Assembly: GCF_000696385.1 (NCBI RefSeq)
Contig: NZ_JJMN01000021.1
Location: 1-64,000, forward strand
From: Vibrio metoecus
GTDB taxonomy: Bacteria; Pseudomonadota; Gammaproteobacteria; Enterobacterales; Vibrionaceae
Length of the DNA: 64,000 nt
Direction of reading: 5' to 3'
Positions 55,382 through 64,000 of the stretch are shown here, one piece after another. Each line of letters opens with the position of its first letter. The first letter of the stretch is position 1. The translations under genes were made by a program, and so were the position numbers. Under the pieces are notes generated by a model, which was not told the origin of the DNA, searched no databases, and saw only the letters and a program-made list of their open reading frames with translations.

Positions 55382-57204
55382 TTATGCTGCCTGTGTAGAG
55401 CTGGTTAAAATAGGAATGCGACCTTTAATCACGCGGCCACCTGAAAGCTTGGCGATGTACTCCAGGTTGGGGAGCTGGCCTAATAACTGCGGTGGAAACA
55501 TATCGCCTTCTTCCTCCATCAAGCGTTCGCCATGATTGCCGGTAAACAACGCGGGGCTGTCCGAGTTGGAAGACATACCTTGAGTTTGCATGATGTACTG
55601 CAACCGAGTCTTAGGCAGATTGTCGGTAATGTACTGCTGCGTTTCGGCATCCATCACCCGAAGAGCTATCAAGTTGTTGATGTTACCTAACACCTGGCGA
55701 GCTTTAGCTTCACTGCCTGTTCGAGCTGCAAAGTCAGCAAAGGTCTGAGTAGCAATCACACAACGCATTTTTGCGCCACGGCCTTTGTTGAGCAGTTGAA
55801 TGAAGGGATCGTTAACGACTTCAGCCGCCTCATCGATGAAGATATTTACGGGGCGATTTTCAACACCATAGTTATAGCGGTCACCGGCCACGGCGGTGAG
55901 ATCGGATAAAAGCAACGAACCAATCGCGCTGCCAACCATGGCGTCGGTCAATGAATCCAAGCCGATATACGCCACTTGGGCATTGTTGATAATACGGCCA
56001 GAATCCGTAATTAACCGGCTGTCATCTACGTCGTTTGCAATCGGTGATAGCAATGGGCCTAGTTCACTTGATGTGAGCATATTGAGCACCGGCATCAGTG
56101 AGGCCACCATCTTGGAATAGTGGGTTCTATCATGTTCAAACATGCTCAAAAGTCCTTCCAAATCGGTATTGGCGGCAACGGGCTGAATGCGTTCGTAGTA
56201 AAAAAGCAGCATCGCCATAGCTTGTTTAGCCAAGGTATTGGCCTTTTCGGTAAAGCGCTTTATCTCCACACTAAAGTTCGGATACACCTGCTCCCCCCAG
56301 GCTGTGACGGCTTTTACTACTAAGCCTTCTGGGCCACCTTCCAAAAATCTTCTCAGTGTTTTCAGATCAGGACGCTGTGAAGTAAGCAACAAACCTTGCA
56401 CTATGTTGTTCAGTGCCATTTGGCCAAAGGCTTTAAATGGATCAGCACCGGTTTCGGATGGGATTAAGGCCGCAATTCGGCTGGCGATTTCAGTACCCCG
56501 GTTAAAGTTCCGTCAAGGGATTAAGACGTACTGGAATGCTCAGGAAAACCCGGATGAAAATACACAAAGCGCTCAGGACTACCGGCGGCAATACAGGCTC
56601 GCTGCGCATTATCCTTAAGTTCCTTGTCTCCCTTAGGGTCAATAATAATCACGGCTTCATTGCGCAAAATGGCCTGGGTGATCATCGCATCAAAGCATCG
56701 GGTTTTTCCGGCACCGGTCGTACCGACAATTAAGGTGTGCCCCTCAGTGTGACCAACTGGCTGGTACACATCTTCTTCTTTGGGCTCGACACCATGAATC
56801 CAGGTCGAACCCATTTGCTTGCCGTGACCTTGGTTAAGCAAGGTTTGCTTATCCCGCTTTAGGATTTCATAAGCGCGTTGCGCATGACGTTGATCCCACT
56901 CAAAGCCATACCCTAACCACAATTCATCAGGATGTTTTGCCATCACCTTTTGCAAATGCGACAGCGCCATAAAAGCCAAAGGTTTGCCTTTTAGTCCCTT
57001 CTGTAACTTATGAAGACGGTAAGCCTCAGGCAGGCGGTACAACGCCATGCCCGAGGAAATCCCTGTCATCCACCAAAATGGCTCAGGTGGTAGCTCAGTC
57101 AGCACTTCTGCGGCAATTGCCCCAGTGGCCCCAACTAGCCAACCTGCTGCTGCCATGGCCTCATAGTTCGTACGCCAGGGCATTTCGTATGCGTTTTCTT
57201 TCAT
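55382..57204 (-). CDS. traD: TraD, type IV coupling ATPase (frameshifted)
   Basis: 606 residues after two extra A's (about 56527 and 56503) are removed. N-terminal membrane segments (15-50), Walker A GTTGAGKTRCF, then IIIDPKGDKEL, and in the C-part Walker B-like NIFIDEAAEVVNDP and ATQTFADFAARTGSEA. Links the relaxosome to the T4SS. Follows traI by 48 nt. Confidence 0.94.
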
Positions 57205-57252
57205 TCATGCTCCGCAAAATAACCGTTTACAATCCGCTTAACTTCAAATGGA

Positions 57253-59400
57253 TTAACGTTTAGCGTGAGCGGTAAACAGAACCGTTTCCCCCTCATCAAA
57301 CTGGCATTGGTCACTGGCCGAGATCCCCCGAAGTAGCTGTCCGGCTGGAATGCCATGCTCATTGGCGACTTGGCGTAAGGTTTGAATCGTGACGCGAATA
57401 CCATCGGCACTATGATCCACGTCTGGGTAATCGCCATCGGTCAGTAAGATGGGCAAATCTTTCACAAAATTAACCATCTGTTGCCGCTGCGCGTGTTTGG
57501 GATCTGTACTTGAGTTCGCATTGGGCGCAATCGGCTTTTGCTTACGCTCCGCTCTTGTGACGGGCTCTTTTGCTTGGGCATTGGTTGAATTAATTCGACT
57601 CGGACGCTGTGCAGCTACTTCATCCTGAATTTCCGCCGGTTCTTCGTCTTGATTGGAGAGATCTATCAGTACAGTTAGCCCTTTAGAAATCGATACTTTC
57701 AGCAGTAACCCTTGCTCCTGAACGCCTTCATTCGTAGTCACAGTTCTGGCCTTACGTGTCGGGTTTGCAGGATCTAGTTCAAGCCAGTCTAATCGACTGA
57801 GTTCAGCAAGCAGTTTTCGGGGTGCACACCAAGGCCTTATGGCATCTGGATAGCGGATCAGTATCTGTTCACCAACCATAACCAACGCACTGCTGGCCTC
57901 TGGGAGCCACGCCAAAGATTCAGGGAGATTCAATGCTTCTGCATCGTGCTGTTTTGCGTTATTTGCGATAGCAGCATCGCTTGAATCGTTTGGCTTTTCA
58001 CAACCATCACCCGGAACATTTTCATTTGCCTGAAGGTGATTAACATCACTGGCATGACGAAGTTCATCATCTTGTTCGGACGATTTTGTCGATGGCGACT
58101 CAGTCGAATTGCTGTGATCGATTGATGATGACGCTTCAGGCAAGTCTGAATGCTCACTGGAGCGACTCTGAGGTTCTGCTTGTGTTTGCTGCGTTGCTTC
58201 CCACTCAGGTTTACTAAACAGTCTCACGCTACTTGGTACATTCGAGCTGAACAATAAATAGGCCTCAGATATATGCAGCATGGGTAACCAGATTGGCTTG
58301 TCGTCTTTGATCAGCACTTCAGGGGCAAGGCTTTCATATCGCTCATTTGAGGCGGATTTAGTGGCCAATCCTCGCTCAATGAGGATGTCCGCAAGGGTAT
58401 CGGGATCTCTTGGAATGCCAGGTATCTTGTCTTTGGCCAATAGCTCAATGATGTCCTTAGCCGCACTTTTCCAAACCAGGCAAAGATGGGTTGATTGATT
58501 CGATTTTCGTACCCAGACTCTGGCGTCTCGCTGATTGACCAACCATTGCGAACTGGCAAGTAATCGCTTCATGGCATCAAGTAGATAGCGTTCAACTGGG
58601 ACACCAAGGGCATTGTCGTCAACGGAAATTCGTTGCGCTTTCAGGTCTCGCTGGACACTGGTTTGGTCAGCTTCAATAACCAATTTAGACAGGACATGCT
58701 CGGGATCGGTATTGCCAATCGCTTCCAGCATGGCTTGCAAAATCTCAGGGCCCGGCTGGGTTAACCAGACGAGCAACTCAGGTGTCATCACCCGGTTTAA
58801 CACCAGAATTGAAAATTGCTCGTGCCGCTTGCACCGTCCGTCGCGCCAGCGAATGAAATAGCGTTCAATGCTGTTATTAGTGGTCCACTGAGATAAGGTT
58901 TCTAAAAAAGGGTTCCACTGATAGCGTCCATCTTCGTCTGTAATGGACAAGTCTGAAACAGGCTTACCAATATCATGGAACAAACCGCCAAGAGCCGCCG
59001 CAACACGCCACCTTGGTTCAAGCTCTTTTTTCTCAACTGGAGTGCCACTGGCAACAAAGATGATCCCTTCAGCTGCTTGTGCCGCCCAGAAAGCAACTTC
59101 CAACGAATGACGTAATAAACCACCAGCACCACTGTGATGATGATGCTCAGAAGCTGGCAGCAAGTGGACATAAGCCGCCAGATGATCAATGCAGGGCTGA
59201 ATCAGCCTTTGAAACTCACGCTGATTAAAGCCAAGTACCTGGCGCAGTTTGGCAATTAGCTCGTCTTGTGTGGACTGCAAATCTTCAGGTGACGCAGCTG
59301 GCAACCCCTTCAGGAATGGCGGGTAGCGTGGAATGTCTGCATCCAGTTGCGATGACAGCTCTGGTAGTGCTTTGGCTTGAAAAAATAGGTTTTTGAACAT
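57253..59400 (-). CDS. traI: TraI, MOBH relaxase
   Basis: 715 residues, the SXT length. TraI_2 (MOBH) domain: HHHHSGAGGLLRHSLEVAFW (HHH and HD metal ligands near 85-105), LFHDIGKPVSDL, then a long Ser/Glu-rich linker and a C-terminal domain (QQMVNFVKDLPILLTDGDYPDVDHS). Nicks oriT and pilots the strand. Boundary of hot spot 5. Confidence 0.96.
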   Translation of the reverse strand: MFKNLFFQAKALPELSSQLDADIPRYPPFLKGLPAASPEDLQSTQDELIAKLRQVLGFNQREFQRLIQPCIDHLAAYVHLLPASEHHHHSGAGGLLRHSLEVAFWAAQAAEGIIFVASGTPVEKKELEPRWRVAAALGGLFHDIGKPVSDLSITDEDGRYQWNPFLETLSQWTTNNSIERYFIRWRDGRCKRHEQFSILVLNRVMTPELLVWLTQPGPEILQAMLEAIGNTDPEHVLSKLVIEADQTSVQRDLKAQRISVDDNALGVPVERYLLDAMKRLLASSQWLVNQRDARVWVRKSNQSTHLCLVWKSAAKDIIELLAKDKIPGIPRDPDTLADILIERGLATKSASNERYESLAPEVLIKDDKPIWLPMLHISEAYLLFSSNVPSSVRLFSKPEWEATQQTQAEPQSRSSEHSDLPEASSSIDHSNSTESPSTKSSEQDDELRHASDVNHLQANENVPGDGCEKPNDSSDAAIANNAKQHDAEALNLPESLAWLPEASSALVMVGEQILIRYPDAIRPWCAPRKLLAELSRLDWLELDPANPTRKARTVTTNEGVQEQGLLLKVSISKGLTVLIDLSNQDEEPAEIQDEVAAQRPSRINSTNAQAKEPVTRAERKQKPIAPNANSSTDPKHAQRQQMVNFVKDLPILLTDGDYPDVDHSADGIRVTIQTLRQVANEHGIPAGQLLRGISASDQCQFDEGETVLFTAHAKR

Positions 59401-59521
59401 AGTGAACCTCCGACACGATAGTGTGAAGGTTCAAACAGAGTTGTTTAGTTCGATAGCTTCAAGAATCTTGCATCAAACTGCCGTGTCATTTTCAAACCAC
59501 CAAGAGGCTAACAACCTGCTA

Positions 59522-60337
59522 TCAATGTTTTACGAGTTCTTTTGATGGATACTTTAGTTGCCATGTTTCTATTAGAAATAACGCTGCGGTACTTGCTGAG
59601 TGAATAGCTAACTTGGCTATACGGGCATCTAGTCGAGTGTATCCCCGCTCTCGACCATGAGCATCACCACCATGTGTTCGCAGAGCTCCGATACCTTCAA
59701 CAATGGTTGCCAATCCAGATAGGACCTTTCTTACGTCATCAGCAATTTCTGGATTTACATTAATTTCACCAGGAGACAACCCTAGTGGTCGCTTTACTGA
59801 GTCAAACAATCCCTTAATATCTTTCTTCTTAGGAAGTTCAAAGCCAAGTTCAATTATGATCGAACGGCACACACTCTCTAGCGTAGAACAAGCCGATGTG
59901 ACAGCACTTTCCGGATCACGAAAGGCGCTTTCCAGGGCTCTATCAAGGTCCCTAGATACCGTATCCATATTCAAAACTTCGGCTTTGGTTGAAAGCGTTG
60001 CTAACACTGAAGCACTAACACCGGTTTCAATTTTGGCTAAAATTTCAAACAGTTTTACCTTTTCCTGCGGGTCTTCGGGTTTGTAATCACATTTATACTG
60101 CCAAAGTTTTCTGAGTACTTGACCAACCAAGTAACCATCCTCTAGCTCAATAAAAGCTCTTAAACGTTTAGCCTTTGAGCCCCCATTAATCTGGTACTTT
60201 TCTTGAGTAATATCAATGCTCAACTCGTCTTCAAAATACTCAGCCATTGTCCTATCTGAAAAATCTAACAGGTAGCCATCTGTCATTTCGAAAATTTTGT
60301 CTATTGTTCTAATTTCAGAACCTTTTAGTTTTGGCAT
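59522..60337 (-). CDS. Abi_C-type protein (abortive-infection C-terminal domain)
   Basis: 271 residues from the ATG at 60337 (GGGAGG upstream); nine further N-terminal codons lack support. The C-terminal ~130 residues fit the Abi_C family: RALESAFRDPESAVTSACSTLESVCRSI and GALRTHGGDAHGR. N-terminal ~100 residues are like AbiJ-type proteins (MTDGYLLDFSDRTMAEYF). Probably a phage-defence effector carried next to BREX. 34 nt after the preceding unknown gene. Confidence 0.72.
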   Translation of the reverse strand: MPKLKGSEIRTIDKIFEMTDGYLLDFSDRTMAEYFEDELSIDITQEKYQINGGSKAKRLRAFIELEDGYLVGQVLRKLWQYKCDYKPEDPQEKVKLFEILAKIETGVSASVLATLSTKAEVLNMDTVSRDLDRALESAFRDPESAVTSACSTLESVCRSIIIELGFELPKKKDIKGLFDSVKRPLGLSPGEINVNPEIADDVRKVLSGLATIVEGIGALRTHGGDAHGRERGYTRLDARIAKLAIHSASTAALFLIETWQLKYPSKELVKH

Positions 60338-60371
60338 GAGTAATCCTCCCTGACCATAAAACACTGTCCCG

Positions 60372-61144
60372 TCATGTTGTTAGCCAAATAAATCCTTGAT
60401 AAGCAGATATGGGTACCGAAATTAATGCACTAGCCAATGCAATTGTCTTAGCCAACCGGCTTTCAAAAAGCCTATCAATGAGAACGCCCATACCTTTTGA
60501 GTTCGTTTTAAGTTTTCCCTGAGCTAGCTTATCAATTACTTTTTTATAAAAACCGGTCTTACACAGCGTAAGAGTTATGCATTTTGATAAAATTCATTAC
60601 TCTTGAAAGCTTCTACTTCTTCCGCACCAGTTAAAAAGTGCCGATGGATACCACCATTTAAATTCATCAATGACTTTAACCGAGGATCTGCAACGTAGCC
60701 GCTACCATAACGGTCAGACAAAATATCATTGAGATTGATTCGTCTTTCAACAGGAATTACCGCCATATCGGTTTTACCAAGCACTCGGTATCGATGCTCT
60801 AAATGTTCAAAACCGTAAGTCAAATTACGCATATTCCAGTGAATCCAGTATCTATCTCGACGATCACGGACAAATTCATTGAATTTACTTAGTAACGCAC
60901 GCTCAATATCATCGAGACGTTGATGGATTTCGTCTCGACTGATACCAAGTTCTTCTGCAATAGCATGAATAGAAAAACTTACTGTCTGATCTGTAGATAG
61001 ATGCAGTACAGCGATCGAGGTAATTCGAGGAGATAAGCCATCGTTATCATCATTCAAGCTTTGGCAAGAATAGTGAATAATGTAGAAATTCTGAGGTGTG
61101 CGCTTTACCTCACGAATGAATTCTTTGCTATTAACAATAGTCAA
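60372..61144 (-). CDS. Hypothetical BREX-linked protein (frameshifted)
   Basis: 257 residues if one base is restored near 60575; otherwise 189. N-terminal part includes a winged-helix-like segment (SIHAIAEELGISRDEIHQRLDDIERALLSKF); the added C-part has a probable membrane segment (TIALASALISVPISAYQGF). Not recognised. It sits between brxL and the Abi_C gene. Confidence 0.55.
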
Positions 61145-61170
61145 TTATCTTACCCCAACAACATTTAAAA

Positions 61171-63228
61171 TCAGTCAAGCAGTATGCTTTTTTGCATAAG
61201 CATCTGATTATTCTGGTAAAAAGGAACATCTGTATTGCCAAGAACTGTTGGTGGTACATTTGTTAGCTCAACTAGATTATCCATTGGAACAACAACCGTC
61301 TTCGCGCCGTTCTCAGACAACATTGTTATCTTGTCAGCAAAGTTAATGGACCTTTCAATCGCACCGCCAACGGATATATTACCCAACACAGCAAGGCCAG
61401 CCTTTAGGTTCTTTTTGTACAGAGCAGACACGATTGCGATATAAACAGCCGAGCCAATTCCCGTTGATATTGAAGCCCCCAGCATATTGGTTACTTGGAT
61501 AGTGATATCGTAATTTTTAAGCGAATGCTGTTCACTTAAAATTGTTTTTTCATTAGCTTTAATATACTGGTAGGTATTCTTGATATTTTCTTTTACTCCG
61601 GTATTACTTACACCAGAAATATTGAGTTTCCCAGAACCCGAGGTAGTAACAGCTTCAATACGCACGAGCGCGACATTGTCACCATCACTTGTACTGGTGT
61701 AACAAACACCAGGCGGCAGTGGCGTATTTTCGATTAAGTGAGATCCTTTTTCCTCAGGCAAGCCAACAAAGTGCTCTTCCTGCGTTTCTTTGTCTATATA
61801 AGAAAAATTCGTGTCCCAAAATTCCATTCCACCGATTCGCTTTAACTGTTCTTTCACGCGACGTCGCATTTCAAGAGCAATCTCGAGGTATTCGCGTACA
61901 TCTTCCTTGGTGTATTCACCATTCGGGTGTAGCAGTTTAATCAGACCCGATACCGTCTTTTTCACTGGCTTGGTGTCACGTTGTTTCAAGTGTGAACCTA
62001 GTGAAAAAAAGTTTTCAAGAGCATCAGTGTATGTAACGCGACGAAACGACTTCAATGCTTCTGAAAAGTAATCGGTACTGAAACCAAAATTAGATGTGAA
62101 GTGCTTAGGAGCAAACTTGATCATTTCCCACCCAGGTAGATAAAAATGAATACGATCAAGGAATGCAGTATCGTTATTCACTTCATCAGAAAGAGGACTA
62201 AATAAGTGAGATGTTTGCAATACCGTCTCAACTGGTTGATTTATATTGCCGTTTAGGATTATTGAAGCAACACCAGTGATTTCACCTCCTGCACCAGCTC
62301 GCGAAAACGAGCCAGACTCCATATAGTCCTTCATTAAAGGAACAGCGTCCTTTTCTTTGAAGATCTTGTACAGTTGCCTCATCAAAACATATCGCATCCC
62401 ATTGACCAACGGCACCAACTTTGCCAGTAGAACCGTGAACAAAGAGCTTGGCAACTGTCCCTTGCCCACCAGATATAAGTACGGCATAAGGTGTAAGCTC
62501 TTTAAAAACGAACGACTTACCTGTTGACCGCGGACCTAACTCTACAAAGTTAAAATTACTCTCGACCATTGGCAGCAGACGTGCAAGTAACAGCATTTTT
62601 ACGCGGGTTGTCATCCCTTCAGCATCAGGCTCATATCCACAGCTACGTAGCAATACATTCAGCCATTCATCTCTCGAAAACTCATTCCTTTTCTGGATAA
62701 TCTTACTGTTATCAAAAGTCGACAGTTGAATAGGCTTTATATTTGTCACTACAAACGGATATATGTTTTGACCGATTCTTATGTCGGGGTCATATTCGAC
62801 GTCAATAATGGCCCAGATACCGCCCATCAACATCTTCTCATGCTCTTTCACAAGACCATCACGGATATTACCGTTGTTAATGTTGCTATTTTGAAGCTGA
62901 GCCCAATAGATATCTTTTTTCGTAATCCAGTTTGACAGAAATTTTAATTCGATTATTTTAAATTCGACCTTTTTCTCTTATTTTAGTAATGTATTAGAGA
63001 ACTTTCTTCAGGGTTAACGTAGTGCTCGCTAAGAATTTTCTTAACGTTTTCCATGCCTACTTTAATTTTTTCTTCATCATCAGTAGAGCAGGAATTAGCA
63101 ATTAAATATTCCAATACAAACACCGGTACGTTGGCACCAACTTTTACCATTCGCACTAAGTCTTTCTTTACCACATAGCCTCGGAAGTGCTCTAACAGCT
63201 TGTGATCTAAATCGTTCAAAACGGCCAT
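61171..63228 (-). CDS. brxL: BrxL, Lon-like protein of type I BREX (frameshifted)
   Basis: About 685 residues across two or three indels (about 62940-62990, 62420-62440). N-terminus HFRGYVVKKDLVRMVKVGANVPVFVLEYL; AAA+ part with FVELGPRSTGKSFVFKEL and ICFDEA; C-terminal Lon protease-like domain VGGAIERSINFADKITMLSENGAKTVVVP. Last core gene of BREX type I (brxA-B-C, pglX, pglZ, brxL); needed for phage exclusion but not methylation. Confidence 0.92.
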
Positions 63229-63266
63229 CGCCTATTCCTCTATCGCATTCTTTAACATAACTGGCC

Positions 63267-64000
63267 TTAAAATAATCCGCCAAGGTCGCGGTCGTTGTTC
63301 TTTTTAATAAGAACACGATCAAGCTGCTGTTTTGTAATCGCGTCTACCAGTTGCACTTCTAACTCTTCATGGCCATCAAAAGTGTACTCTTTAGTAACGA
63401 GACCATTACTCTGCACGGTAATAACATCGCTCTTGTTCACTTGGGTTTTGTTAGCAAAGAACAACAACATCACTTTACGGTCAAGCGTGAACATATTTCC
63501 TTCACCCGATTCAGCCCGCAGTTTTAGCTGGTACAGCTCTCCAGTTACACTGACCAAGTCATGCTTGTTCGCAATGGTTACAGGCAGCTCTCCCATAACA
63601 TCACTTTCTTGCTCCCAACAAAAATAAGGCGTCACCAACTCCTGAGGCGCTAAACCGCCGTGCGCAAAGCCATAGGTGCCAGGGGTTTTGAACGGGTTCA
63701 TGCTGCGGGCAAAGTAAAGGTAGTTGTAATCTTTGTAGGCCTTTGCTACTTCAATAAACTGAGGGCTTAAACTTTCTTGCTTGTCACTGGTCCAGATAAA
63801 CCGCTCGTCAATGTAGTTTTGCCCTGAAGGCTTAACCACTATCTTATCGGCTTCGCTTAGCAAGCCAGTCAACACAAAACCATGGTCGGTGATTAAATAC
63901 ACTTTTCCATAGCCGATATTGAGCAACTGATTAATCTTTTCAGCAAAAAAATCGATAGATTCTGGGAAGTATTTCAGCGCCTTATGATTGAGCTTATCAC
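63267..64000 (-). CDS. pglZ: PglZ, C-terminal part (window truncated)
   Basis: Open to the window edge. Alkaline-phosphatase-like superfamily: YLITDHGFVLTG (family motif TxDHGF) and GFAHGGLAPQELVTPYF. Directly upstream of brxL with a 38-nt gap, the BREX type I order. PglZ is the core partner of PglX. Confidence 0.92.
   Translation of the reverse strand, partial: DKLNHKALKYFPESIDFFAEKINQLLNIGYGKVYLITDHGFVLTGLLSEADKIVVKPSGQNYIDERFIWTSDKQESLSPQFIEVAKAYKDYNYLYFARSMNPFKTPGTYGFAHGGLAPQELVTPYFCWEQESDVMGELPVTIANKHDLVSVTGELYQLKLRAESGEGNMFTLDRKVMLLFFANKTQVNKSDVITVQSNGLVTKEYTFDGHEELEVQLVDAITKQQLDRVLIKKNNDRDLGGLF

Noticed and set aside
1-64000. Insertion sequences, tRNA, rRNA or CRISPR arrays
   Set aside because: No transposase gene, tRNA cloverleaf, rRNA segment or repeat-spacer array seen.

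Overview
The window is the right-hand ~62 kb of an integrative conjugative element (ICE) of the SXT/R391 family, in inverted map order, sitting in the 5' end of prfC (peptide chain release factor 3). The chromosomal flank (about 1-1.6 kb) is a prfC whose body looks vibrio-like, so the host is probably Vibrionaceae or a close gammaproteobacterium. That rests on one gene. The left end (int, xis, oriT/mobI) lies outside the window.

Layout: 1.6-6 kb is the regulatory end: SetR repressor, a four-operator control region, a Cro-like gene, a replication-type gene, a DUF6475-like gene, a lytic transglycosylase, the transfer activators setD-setC, and the entry-exclusion gene eex. 6.4-12.3 kb holds traG-traH-traF. 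12.5-13.6 kb is hot spot 3, with one unknown gene. 13.9-25 kb is the recombination/DNA-processing block (primase, radC, VWA/CobT-like, DUF3150, CobS-like AAA+, exo, bet, ssb). 25.1-29.7 kb is hot spot 4: a DUF1845-type gene, then a GTPase module diverging from a sigma54-type AAA+ activator. 29.8-39.5 kb is traN-U-W-trhF-trbI-traC-dsbC. 39.6-48.1 kb is hot spot 2: a four-gene helicase/PLD/CARF-sigma54 operon plus a GNAT toxin-antitoxin pair. 48.1-52.3 kb is traA-V-B-K-E-L. 52.4-54.2 kb is hot spot 1, an XRE-ImmA/IrrE module. 54.2-59.4 kb is traJ-like, an unnamed transfer gene, traD and traI. 59.5-64 kb is hot spot 5: an Abi_C-type protein, an unknown protein and the 3' end of a type I BREX operon (brxL, partial pglZ). 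Hot-spot numbering follows my knowledge of the family.

How it works together: SetR holds the element quiescent; relief lets SetC/SetD activate transfer. TraI nicks and TraD couples the DNA to an F-type type IV secretion system. Eex and TraG set exclusion specificity; TraG residues 606-608 are Pro-Gly-Glu, the S-group signature. Bet/Exo/Ssb provide recombination. The hot spots carry apparent defence cargo. Two cargo modules each encode a sigma54-type activator, and each has a sigma54-like -24/-12 promoter before its effector genes.

Two points stand out. Nine genes of the 16-25 kb operon are preceded by paired hairpins, most of which bury the Shine-Dalgarno sequence and can refold into a competing pairing; this looks like a family of cis-acting RNA switches. 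Second, at least fourteen genes (prfC, primase, exo, traN, trhF, traD, brxL, the helicase and others) carry short indels, many in homopolymers, whose downstream frame and family length are preserved. I read these as mostly sequencing or assembly errors and annotate full-length loci across them.
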